From positions 1 to 6,876 of the forward strand of contig QQUM01000717.1 in assembly GCA_008501545.1 (NCBI GenBank): 6,876 nt of DNA. Direction: 5' to 3'. Numbering within the stretch: the stretch's first letter is position 1; each line of letters begins with the position of its first letter. Positions 1 through 5,315 of this stretch are shown in pieces. The stretch is from Calditrichota bacterium (lineage in GTDB: Bacteria; Zhuqueibacterota; Zhuqueibacteria; Zhuqueibacterales; Geothermadaptataceae). The notes under the pieces were generated by a model. It did not search any database. It was not told the DNA's origin and worked only from the letters and a program-made list of their open reading frames with translations. Both the position numbers and the translations under genes were made by a program.

Positions 1-1
1 C

Positions 2-736
2 TATGAAAAGGGCGCTTTTACCGATGCACAGCGCACGAAAAAAGGACTGCTGGAATTGGCCGACGGCGGCACCTTTTTTCTCGATGAGATCGGTGACCTG
101 AATATTCGTCTGCAGGTGAAACTTGTGAAGGCATTGGAAGAAAAAGTCTTTCGCAGGCTTGGCGGAACCGAGGATATCCGTGTCAGCATGCGCATTATGG
201 CGGCCACCAATCGCGATGTTGAAAAAGCAGTGGAAGAAGGCCACTTTCGTGAAGATCTTTATTTTCGTCTCAATGTATTGTCCCTGCACCTGCCGCCCTT
301 GCGCGAACGTGGACAGGATGTGCTGGTCATTGCCGATCACTTCCACCGCAAGTTCAATAATGAGCATGGCTGCCGGATGAACGGTTTTTCAACCGATGCC
401 AAAAAGCTGCTGCAGGAATATCCCTGGCCGGGCAATGTCCGCGAATTGAAAAATGCCATCGAGCGGGCTGTGCTGATGGGGCAGCGAGGCGAGATTTCGA
501 CTGCATTCCTGCATCTCGGCCGTCGTCAGGAACTCAGTGGTTTTCATTTGCAGCAGGATAATAGCGGTATGACGGTGAGTATTCCGGAAACCGGCATTTC
601 TCTCGAAGCGGTGGAGAAAGCCCTATTGCAAAAAAGCATGGAAATGGCCGAAGGCAACAAAGCCAAAGCCGCCCGCCTCCTGCATCTGACCCGCGAAACC
701 CTGCGCTACCGGCTGCGGAAATTTAACATAGATTAA
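2..736 (+). CDS. Sigma-54-dependent transcriptional activator (NtrC/AtoC-type), C-terminal part
   Basis: This is a bacterial enhancer-binding protein that uses ATP hydrolysis to open promoters held by sigma-54 RNA polymerase. The reading frame is open to the left edge, so the N-terminal part is missing, including the Walker A motif and any receiver domain; 244 residues are visible. In order they show a GAFTDA loop (residues 4-9, the sigma-54 contact, usually GAFTGA), Walker B FFLDEI (25-30), sensor I around AATNRD (67-72), FREDLYFRLNV with the arginine-finger region (82-92), LPPLRERGQDV (98-107), sensor II PWPGNVRELKN (141-151), and a Fis-type helix-turn-helix at about 200-244 ending in LTRETLRYRLRKF. 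Family assignment is secure. Whether it is a response regulator with a kinase partner to the left cannot be seen. Its target genes are unknown, and no clear -24/-12 sigma-54 promoter was found in the window. Confidence 0.95.
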   Translation, partial: YEKGAFTDAQRTKKGLLELADGGTFFLDEIGDLNIRLQVKLVKALEEKVFRRLGGTEDIRVSMRIMAATNRDVEKAVEEGHFREDLYFRLNVLSLHLPPLRERGQDVLVIADHFHRKFNNEHGCRMNGFSTDAKKLLQEYPWPGNVRELKNAIERAVLMGQRGEISTAFLHLGRRQELSGFHLQQDNSGMTVSIPETGISLEAVEKALLQKSMEMAEGNKAKAARLLHLTRETLRYRLRKFNID

Positions 737-737
737 T

Positions 738-845
738 ATGGCGAACCAGCTCCGTAGTGCCCATCCTAAAATTTCTATCCAAATTCTTCTTACACTTGTA
801 TTTCTGATGCCAATTTTTACTTTTATACCTGTTCTGTCATTATGA
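738..845 (+). CDS. Possible 35-residue hydrophobic peptide
   Basis: A short ATG-started frame begins one base after the stop codon of the sigma-54 activator and ends five bases before the terminator stem. The predicted peptide has a polar, basic N-terminal third (MANQLRSAHPK) and then about 24 mostly hydrophobic residues rich in I, L, F and V with three prolines, which would suit one membrane segment. Against it: no good Shine-Dalgarno sequence precedes the ATG (only GGAA about 17 bases upstream), and T-rich DNA readily yields hydrophobic translations. It could be translated by coupling to the upstream stop. No homologue is recognised and no function is proposed. Confidence 0.25.
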   Translation: MANQLRSAHPKISIQILLTLVFLMPIFTFIPVLSL

Positions 846-849
846 AATC

Positions 850-898
850 AAGAGCCAGGCACTTCGGAAGTGCGTGGCTCTTTCAAATCTTTTTTTTT
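850..898 (+). terminator. Rho-independent terminator after the sigma-54 activator
   Basis: A 15-bp stem with a single G-G mismatch pairs 850-864 with 868-882 around a three-base loop. A T-rich tail follows, with an unbroken run of nine T at 890-898. It lies about 115 bases after the activator stop codon and before arsM, so arsM probably has its own promoter. The left arm shares a 13-bp word with a palindrome near 5610. Confidence 0.85.
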
Positions 899-962
899 GC
901 GTCTTTTTGCATTTTTAACGTCTACAAAGTAAACACAGAATTTTACAACCAGGAGAAATACC

Positions 963-1754
963 ATGTCACAAGAAAATAAACAACACATTTTAAATGTTGT
1001 GCGGAAAAATTACGCCGATATCGCAGAAACTGATGGCCAGAGCTGCTGTTGTGGTGATCAGAAAGTCCCTGATTTTAAAGAGATTTCCCGTGGATTGGGC
1101 TATTCGCAGGAAGAGCTGGACGCTGTTCCCGAAGGCGCCAATATGGGACTGGGCTGCGGCAACCCGCAGGCGATTGCCTCCTTGAAACCGGGTGAAAAGG
1201 TCGTCGATCTCGGCAGCGGTGGCGGATTCGATTGCTTTCTCGCAGGCAAGTCTGTCGGTGAAACCGGAGCGGTCATCGGTGTGGACATGACGCCGGAAAT
1301 GATTGGCAAGTCCCGTGAAAACGCAGAGAAAATGGGAGTGGAAAACGTTACTTTTCGCCTTGGTGAAATCGAGCATTTGCCGGTGGCTGACAATACCATC
1401 GATGTGGTAATGTCCAATTGTGTCATCAACCTTTCTCCCGATAAACCGCAAGTTTACCGCGAAGCCTTGCGTGTGCTCAAACCAGGTGGCCGGCTGGCCA
1501 TCTCCGACATCGTCGCGACTGCAGAATTGCCAACGGAAGCACGGGAAAATATGGAGCTCTATTCGGCCTGCATGGCCGGTGCGCCACTGTTGGATGATTT
1601 GGAAAAAATATTGAAGGAAGCAGGCTTCAGCGATATCCTAATTCAACCCAACGAAGCCAGTAAAGAATTTATCAAAGAATGGGTGCCCGGCAGCAATGTG
1701 CATGATTATCTCGTGTCGTCGAGTATTCAGGCTGTAAAGCCGGTGGCAGGATAG
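963..1754 (+). CDS. arsM: Arsenite S-adenosylmethionine methyltransferase
   Basis: This cytoplasmic enzyme transfers methyl groups from S-adenosylmethionine to As(III), giving methylated and finally volatile arsenicals. The 263-residue protein is a normal size for bacterial ArsM. It shows an N-terminal CCCG cluster (28-31), NMGLGCGNP with Cys65, the class I methyltransferase motif VVDLGSGGGFDC (80-91), acidic motif II VIGVDMTPEM (104-113), SNCVINLSPDK with Cys153 (151-161), LKPGGRLAISD (172-182) and Cys203 in YSACMAGA. Cys65, Cys153 and Cys203 correspond by context to the three conserved arsenic-binding cysteines of characterised ArsM enzymes; the 50-residue spacing of the last two matches the algal enzyme. 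AGGAG lies seven bases before the ATG. No arsR, arsenite pump or reductase gene is adjacent, so it stands alone here. Its promoter was not resolved within 899-950. Confidence 0.95.
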   Translation: MSQENKQHILNVVRKNYADIAETDGQSCCCGDQKVPDFKEISRGLGYSQEELDAVPEGANMGLGCGNPQAIASLKPGEKVVDLGSGGGFDCFLAGKSVGETGAVIGVDMTPEMIGKSRENAEKMGVENVTFRLGEIEHLPVADNTIDVVMSNCVINLSPDKPQVYREALRVLKPGGRLAISDIVATAELPTEARENMELYSACMAGAPLLDDLEKILKEAGFSDILIQPNEASKEFIKEWVPGSNVHDYLVSSSIQAVKPVAG

Positions 1755-1763
1755 ATGATTTGA

Positions 1764-1791
1764 GGCTGTAGGCTGTAGGCAGTCGGTAGTC
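1764..1791. repeat. Four degenerate 7-bp tandem units
   Basis: Four consecutive heptamers fit the pattern GGYWGTM; the first two are identical GGCTGTA, followed by GGCAGTC and GGTAGTC. The array starts nine bases after the arsM stop codon and runs directly into the inverted-repeat element at 1791. It is non-coding. Confidence 0.75.
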
Positions 1792-1910
1792 AATTTCCAT
1801 TGAATTAAGATTCGAACAGGTTCGTAGTGAAGGCATTAGCCTTTTTCCGGCAGGAAAGTGAGTAAAGAGACTAAAGTCTCCACTACGAACGACTTAGCCC
1901 AATGAAATTG
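1791..1910. repeat. Inverted-repeat element with cloverleaf core
   Basis: The outer arms are CAATTTCCATTG (1791-1802) and CAATGAAATTG (1900-1910), complementary with one bulge. An inner perfect 10-bp arm GTTCGTAGTG (1820-1829) pairs with CACTACGAAC (1881-1890). Between the inner arms are three small hairpins: 1830-1843 (AAGGC/GCCTT), 1844-1857 (TTTCC/GGAAA) and 1867-1880 (GAGACT/AGTCTC), with a nine-base linker at 1858-1866. The first and last hairpins begin and end exactly at the inner arm, giving a tRNA-like four-way junction. It is not a tRNA: there is no T-loop or anticodon-loop sequence. A short non-autonomous mobile element or structured intergenic repeat is the best reading. Confidence 0.7.
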
Positions 1911-1915
1911 GTTAA

Positions 1916-2127
1916 CCTCCACCCCACTCCGAAATAATTGAAATTGAACGATTCGAGATACCCGGCTTCTGCCCGTTTTTTCCCCGTATTGTGCTCGTAT
2001 CACCATTTGTCCATTTGATTAAATCCAATACATCCTGCACGTAATCGTGCATCACGGAAAATGGTATGTCGCCAAATCCTTCATTGATCGATCCAGCACC
2101 GACATTATTGATCAGAAAACTGCGTAG
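1916..2127 (-). pseudogene. Frameshifted remnant, probably of an alpha-L-arabinofuranosidase (GH51-like)
   Basis: Reading minus from 2127, the frame gives FLINNVGAG, then VMHDYVQDVLDLIKWTNGDTST. This resembles the conserved stretch of GH51-type arabinofuranosidases, where DALDLIE-(F/Y/W)-A-NGD is followed by WGKKRAEAGHPEPFNLKYIGVGNE. At the six-base A run (1976-1981 on the plus strand) the homology moves to the next frame, which reads RAEAG, then ESFNFNYFGVG; one lost A would explain it. Similarity stops at about 1922, a dozen bases before the inverted-repeat element, and no C-terminal part follows on the other side. An intact-looking 96-codon frame (1912-2202) covers part of this but is best read as a decayed fragment. 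The family name comes from recalled motif patterns, not a search. Confidence 0.55.
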
Positions 2128-2186
2128 TGTTTGTTGTTGTGATGAATTGGATTCAGTCTGCCGATGGTCACGGTGCCGTCGTTGTT

Positions 2187-2534
2187 TTATAAACGTTGCC
2201 ACAATCCATGATGGACGCCGCCCTGGATATAGATTGCAAATGTACCATGACCAGGAATTTCCAGCGGAGGATGCGCTTCCTCTGCACCCGATTTTAATGC
2301 TGCTGCCAATGCTGTATTAATATCATCTACCAGCCAGTATGGGCGGATGATCGGCTCTTCTGCCTCATGCATTGGAGCCCGAATACCAATAATGCCGCCG
2401 TCTGGAAGAGCAGCCGTACGTGCATTGCCAAGCATAGCGTCAGGCTCTCCGAAACTGATACCACCCGTTGCTGCATAAGCGGCACAAACCGCTTCAACAT
2501 CTTTTTTGACGATTTCAAGATAATGAATTTGCAT
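2187..2534 (-). CDS. VOC (glyoxalase/bleomycin-resistance fold) family protein
   Basis: This is a 115-residue single-module VOC-superfamily protein, likely cytoplasmic. It begins MQIHYLEIVKKDVEAVCAAY, typical of the first beta-alpha unit, continues with LGNARTAALPDGGIIGIRAPMHE (about 36-57) and RPYWLVDDINTALAAALKSGAE (64-85), and ends IPGHGTFAIYIQGGVHHGLWQ. This pattern matches a common small family often annotated as hydroxylase or glyoxalase-like; the substrate is unknown. His5, Glu7 and the late histidines could ligate a metal, but that is inference. The ATG at 2532-2534 is preceded by AGGAGG (2545-2550, minus) ten bases away. It stands alone: the next gene upstream on the strand begins over 900 bases away, and a gene remnant lies downstream. 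Confidence 0.85.
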   Translation of the reverse strand: MQIHYLEIVKKDVEAVCAAYAATGGISFGEPDAMLGNARTAALPDGGIIGIRAPMHEAEEPIIRPYWLVDDINTALAAALKSGAEEAHPPLEIPGHGTFAIYIQGGVHHGLWQRL

Positions 2535-2557
2535 TGTTCATCTGCCTCCTGTTATAA

Positions 2558-2568
2558 CGTGATTCACG
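2558..2568. promoter_or_regulatory. Perfect 11-bp palindrome, possible operator of the VOC gene
   Basis: CGTGATTCACG is a perfect dyad (CGTGA, central T, TCACG). It lies 23 bases upstream of the VOC start codon, just before its ribosome-binding site. Its position fits a repressor site, but no cognate regulator is nearby and an 11-bp palindrome could be chance. Confidence 0.25.
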
Positions 2569-2694
2569 CCCCTAATGACTAGAATTCATCTGAAAAAAAT
2601 ACTGCGACGATGAATTAGACGACACCATTACTTTACCGCGATTTAATAAAATACCAAAGAGCCGAAATGCGTTTTTTTTCAAGTGCAAAGACCT

Positions 2695-2702
2695 GTTATG
2701 TG
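2695..2702 (+). repeat. Recurring octamer GTTATGTG, copy 1
   Basis: First of three exact copies in the window; it lies between the VOC and cupin genes. The other copies are at 3606-3613 (inverted) and 4282-4289. See the finding on cassette-like boundaries. Confidence 0.45.
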
Positions 2703-2872
2703 TAAATAATAAACCACAAACATAATGCCCTTTACTTAAATTGGACAAAATTGTAAGAAATTAAAACCCATATTTAAAGAGAGAAAGTCATTATAATTAT
2801 TTTTACAAATCAATTCAAATTTGCAATTGTTGGCAATCTTCGGAAAAAAATATTAGAAATTTAATGCTGTTT

Positions 2873-3436
2873 TTATTCATATTTTAAGGGCGGTCCCACA
2901 ACTTTCATGTCATGTTCAGCAAATACCTTGTCTATTTCCATTTTTGAGGGAGGGGATTTCCATTCATTTGTCACTTTGAAAAAAGCTTCCATTTTTCCTG
3001 CTGGATGATATGAAACCACCATTTTACCTTTTTCTGTAAGTTGGACGAATGCATGTTGAATCTTTCGTGGTAGAAATATCATATCACCAGCAGTGAGCCG
3101 ATGTTGATCTGTTCCAACTTGAAAGAAATATTCTCCATTCACAACATAAAACCATTCATCTTGGAACGGGTGAATGTGCAAAGGCGGTCCACCTTTTGGG
3201 GTCAAGCCTGTTTGTTCAAAAACTGCAAAATCCCCTTCTGTATCTGAGGAAGATATTTTAATGTCCAATGTGTTAAAGGTGACACCCTTCATTTTATACT
3301 GCTCACCGAATCGGGATTCTCCGGCAGCTACCTTAAAACCCTTGCCAGTTTTTGATGAGCTAAAAGCTTGAAATTTTGCTAATAAATTCAATGGATAAAG
3401 CGCAAAAACACTAAATATTAATTTTCTTCTATGCAT
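2873..3436 (-). CDS. Exported single-domain cupin protein
   Basis: This 187-residue protein has an N-terminal basic and hydrophobic stretch (MHRRKLIFSVFALYPLNLLA, residues 1-20) that looks like a signal peptide, possibly Tat-type because of the RR pair, or a membrane anchor. The cupin barrel follows: motif 1 GPPLHIHPFQDEWFYVVNG (83-101) with likely metal ligands His87, His89 and Glu94, and motif 2 GDMIFLPRKIQHAF (117-130) with the fourth ligand His128. Together they form a complete metal site. The C-terminal tail has KVVGPPLK. Relatives are common in Bacteroidota and often labelled quercetin 2,3-dioxygenase-like, but the substrate is unknown. No Shine-Dalgarno sequence precedes the ATG (upstream minus strand GAAATGGTCCAAAT), unlike its neighbours, and the gene is visibly more AT-rich. 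Both features suggest transfer from a Bacteroidota-like donor. Confidence 0.85.
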   Translation of the reverse strand: MHRRKLIFSVFALYPLNLLAKFQAFSSSKTGKGFKVAAGESRFGEQYKMKGVTFNTLDIKISSSDTEGDFAVFEQTGLTPKGGPPLHIHPFQDEWFYVVNGEYFFQVGTDQHRLTAGDMIFLPRKIQHAFVQLTEKGKMVVSYHPAGKMEAFFKVTNEWKSPPSKMEIDKVFAEHDMKVVGPPLKYE

Positions 3437-3605
3437 ATTTGGACCATTTCAAATTTAAGTCTTGGTCGTTTCATACAAAACATAATTTGAACGTTACGAA
3501 AAATATTGCTCGTAGACTAGATATTCTTAACCTTTGAATAACCTTTTATGAAATATGATTAAAGGAATGGTTATTTCACAAATTAGATACTGTTAATTAC
3601 TAAAG

Positions 3606-3613
3606 CACATAAC
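3606..3613 (-). repeat. Recurring octamer (CACATAAC on plus), copy 2
   Basis: Read on the minus strand it is GCGTTATGTGC, just after the stop codon of the RibD-C-like gene and preceded by GGAACCGGA. The shape recalls the right end of an integron attC site (core GTTRRRY), although the fifth base does not fit the strict consensus. Confidence 0.4.
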
Positions 3614-3632
3614 GCTCCGGTTCCACGATGGG

Positions 3633-4223
3633 CTACCGTTCACGCATATATCGGCAAACTTGTGCGCCCGTGCCGGCTTTGACGGTTGACTCCAACGTGA
3701 AAGGGATCATCTTTCCGTTCTCGGCAAAAATCGTTTTGCCCCCGCCGAGGATGATCGGTTCGATCGTAAGTAGCAATTCATCGACAAGGTCGGCGGCGAG
3801 CAGCGATCTGACCATCATTGCACTGCCATAGACGTAAATGTAGCCTCCCGGCCGCGCGCATAGTTCATTCACCGTCTTCAAGAAGTCGGTGCCACGAATA
3901 ATCGTAGTGGGATTCCATATCGTGTCTTTCTCGGTGAGCGTATCGGACACTACGTATTTTTGGACTCGATTGATCCAATCGGTGAACGGGTCCCCTGAGC
4001 GGCTGGGCCAGGTATCAGCCGAGACCTGATAGGTACGGCGTCCCTGCAAAAGCACGTCACTCTTCGCCGCGAGCTCAGCGTACATGCCACCCATAACCAC
4101 AGGGTCAAAATACTTCATCGACCACCCGCCATGACTGAAACCACCGTCGGTATCTTCGCTTGCTCCCCCTGGAGCTTGTATGACGCCGTCTAGGCTGATG
4201 AATTCAGTGATGAGCGTTTTCAT
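3633..4223 (-). CDS. RibD C-terminal / dihydrofolate-reductase-like family protein
   Basis: This is a 196-residue cytoplasmic protein of the dihydrofolate-reductase fold, of the type annotated as RibD-C-domain or YyaP/YwjB-like. Visible signatures are the N-terminal strand and loop ITEFISLDGVIQAPGG (5-20), LLQGRRTYQ (58-66), the glycine-rich nucleotide-contact segment YVYGSAMMVRSLL (130-142) and IEPIILGGGKTIF (154-166). These proteins probably reduce a substrate with NADPH, but the substrate is not known. It lacks the deaminase half of RibD, so a role in riboflavin synthesis is unlikely. The ATG at 4221-4223 has AGGAG five bases upstream (4229-4233, minus). GC content is visibly higher than in the flanking spacers, and an octamer lies on each side in opposite orientation, so it may have arrived as a single-gene unit. 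Confidence 0.88.
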   Translation of the reverse strand: MKTLITEFISLDGVIQAPGGASEDTDGGFSHGGWSMKYFDPVVMGGMYAELAAKSDVLLQGRRTYQVSADTWPSRSGDPFTDWINRVQKYVVSDTLTEKDTIWNPTTIIRGTDFLKTVNELCARPGGYIYVYGSAMMVRSLLAADLVDELLLTIEPIILGGGKTIFAENGKMIPFTLESTVKAGTGAQVCRYMRER

Positions 4224-4281
4224 GAAGTCTCCTGACTCTGCAAATTAGGTACGTGAGTGAACGACCGTTTTGCCAGCTTGT

Positions 4282-4289
4282 TGTTATGT
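4282..4289 (+). repeat. Recurring octamer GTTATGTG, copy 3
   Basis: On the minus strand this reads CACATAACAACAAGCTGGC, upstream of the RibD-C-like gene. It resembles the left end of an integron attC site (R'' core ending in AAC). It is inverted relative to copy 2, with the gene between them. Confidence 0.4.
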
Positions 4290-4374
4290 GACTCTCGTAA
4301 GAAAGCAATTGATAACAAATGCAAGCCACATAAGAATTTTATTAATAATAACTTAATCCAGAAAAAGAATTTAA

Positions 4375-4402
4375 GATACTTTGCTGATATGTAGCAAATA
4401 TC
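4375..4402. promoter_or_regulatory. Imperfect inverted repeat, possible regulator site
   Basis: GATACTTTGCT (4375-4385) and AGCAAATATC (4393-4402) form a 10-bp dyad with one bulged base and a seven-base spacer. It lies about 150 bases upstream of the RibD-C-like start codon. No regulator is assigned. Confidence 0.3.
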
Positions 4403-4604
4403 AGATTCTGATTGGTCATTGACTTGAATTTTTCTTTCATGAAACAAGGCTTATAAAAGATGAGCAAATGCAAGTTGGTTCTCTATTATCAAATCGGCAG
4501 CTCAATAGAAATGGCGTTATCATGATAAATATTATTGATAATAAAATCAATATTTTTTTATGCTTAGAATTTTGGCAATACTTCGGACATTATATTCGAG
4601 AGCT

Positions 4605-5297
4605 TTATCGCACAACCAACTTAAAACCCGTACCATGCACCGTACGGATTTCCACGTCATCATCGGATTGAAGATATTTTCGCAGGCGGGAGATAAACAC
4701 GTCCATGCTGCGGCCAGTGAAGTAGTTTTCTTCACCCCAAATAGTGAGCAGGGCGTCTTCGCGGGAGAGTACAGCGTTTCTGTTTTTGCACAGCAGGTGC
4801 AGCAATTGCGATTCTTTGGTGGTGAGTTTGTAGGTGGCAGATTCCGAGTACAGGCGTTGTTCGTCCACGTGAAACGTAAACGTCCCCAACTGGTAAACGC
4901 CGCCGTTCACTGCAGCGCCGGAAGTCCCGGTACGACGCAGAACGGCCTGTATGCGCAGCAGCAGTTCTTCCATGCTGAAGGGTTTGCATATGTAATCGTC
5001 GGCGCCAATTTTCAAGCCTTCAATGCGGTCTTCTTTCAGGGATTTGGCAGTGAGAAAAATAATTGGCACGCGCTGGTCTTTTTCACGGATTTCCAGCGCC
5101 AGGGTAAAACCGTCCTTCTTTGGTAACATGACATCAAACAGGCACAAATCCCACACTTCTGCAAAAAATGCAAGCTTTCCCTGCTCGCCGTCGGTGCACA
5201 GCTTTACGGTGTAGCCGTGGGATTCGAGATTTTCCTGCAACAGGAATCCGAGATTGGGATCGTCTTCGACGAGCAGGACCTTCGTCGGTTGTGGCAT
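4605..5297 (-). CDS. OmpR/PhoB-family DNA-binding response regulator
   Basis: This 230-residue cytoplasmic regulator is phosphorylated by a histidine kinase and then binds DNA. The receiver domain (about 5-120) has the acidic pair Asp12-Asp13, phospho-acceptor Asp55 in LFDVMLPKKDGF, switch Thr83 in FLTAKS and Lys105 in ICKPFS. The winged-helix domain (about 130-230) contains LTTKESQLLHLLCKN, WGEENYFTGRSMDVFISRLR and a C-terminal VHGTGFKLVV, the style common in Bacteroidota and relatives. An alternative GTG start would add nine residues (to 5324), but the ATG at 5295-5297 is preferred because AGGAG stands eight bases upstream and the longer start lies within a repeat arm. It is downstream of, and co-oriented with, the kinase gene; its partner is almost certainly that kinase. 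The targets are unknown. Confidence 0.95.
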   Translation of the reverse strand: MPQPTKVLLVEDDPNLGFLLQENLESHGYTVKLCTDGEQGKLAFFAEVWDLCLFDVMLPKKDGFTLALEIREKDQRVPIIFLTAKSLKEDRIEGLKIGADDYICKPFSMEELLLRIQAVLRRTGTSGAAVNGGVYQLGTFTFHVDEQRLYSESATYKLTTKESQLLHLLCKNRNAVLSREDALLTIWGEENYFTGRSMDVFISRLRKYLQSDDDVEIRTVHGTGFKLVVR

Positions 5298-5305
5298 TGG
5301 GGGCT

Positions 5306-5310
5306 CTCCT
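5306..5310 (-). promoter_or_regulatory. Ribosome-binding site that fixes the regulator start
   Basis: AGGAG on the minus strand, eight bases before the ATG at 5295-5297. Its ten-base context AACCAGGAGA is the same as that before arsM. The inverted-repeat element begins only six bases upstream of it, so the element spares the translation signal. Confidence 0.75.
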
Positions 5311-5315
5311 GGTTT

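Larger units (their letters stand above)
2535..2872. other. AT-rich intergenic region upstream of the VOC gene
   Basis: No credible gene is seen in these 338 bases. They contain the AGGAGG ribosome-binding site of the VOC gene, an 11-bp palindrome (2558-2568) and one copy of the recurring octamer (2695-2702). From about 2700 the base composition becomes clearly more AT-rich, matching the cupin gene that follows. No strong GC-rich terminator follows the cupin gene; only a weak ATTA/TAAT stem before a seven-T run (minus strand, plus-strand A run at about 2845-2851) is present. Confidence 0.6.
4224..4604. other. AT-rich intergenic region between the RibD-C-like gene and the response regulator
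   Basis: These 381 bases hold no convincing gene. A TTG-started 75-codon frame (4220-4447, minus) overlaps the next start by four bases but has no recognisable pattern and is judged spurious. The region contains the ribosome-binding site of the RibD-C-like gene, octamer copy 3 (4282-4289), an imperfect dyad (4375-4402), and an AT-only stem TATTGAT/ATCAATA (4533-4539 with 4546-4552) followed on the plus strand by seven T. That last structure would terminate plus-strand transcription weakly, yet no plus-strand gene precedes it. No good terminator for the regulator gene was found. Confidence 0.6.

Noticed and set aside
874..962. Sigma-54 (-24/-12) promoter upstream of arsM
   Set aside because: TGGCTC is present at 875-880, but the GC-containing -12 element is absent at the required spacing.
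1820..1890. tRNA gene suggested by the cloverleaf fold
   Set aside because: There is no GTTCRANNC T-loop motif, no seven-base anticodon loop, and the hairpin loops are only two to four bases.
2123..2186. Continuation of the VOC frame past its stop (reading DGTVTIG and HNNKHYAVF)
   Set aside because: The VOC protein already ends at the usual family C-terminus, and the extra stretch matches no family I recognise. It is likely chance or part of the decayed region.
1912..2202. Open frame of 96 codons on the minus strand as an intact gene
   Set aside because: Only its C-terminal half shows family-like motifs and these continue in another frame; its start overlaps the VOC gene end with no ribosome-binding site. 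It is treated as part of a pseudogene.
2551..2702. Integron attC site between the octamer at 2695 and GTTATAAC at 2551
   Set aside because: The ends are about 150 bases apart, but the sequences just inside them are not complementary, so no attC-like stem forms.
4220..4447. 75-codon minus-strand frame overlapping the RibD-C-like start by four bases
   Set aside because: TTG start, no ribosome-binding site, AT-driven composition and no recognisable motif; the four-base overlap looks coincidental.
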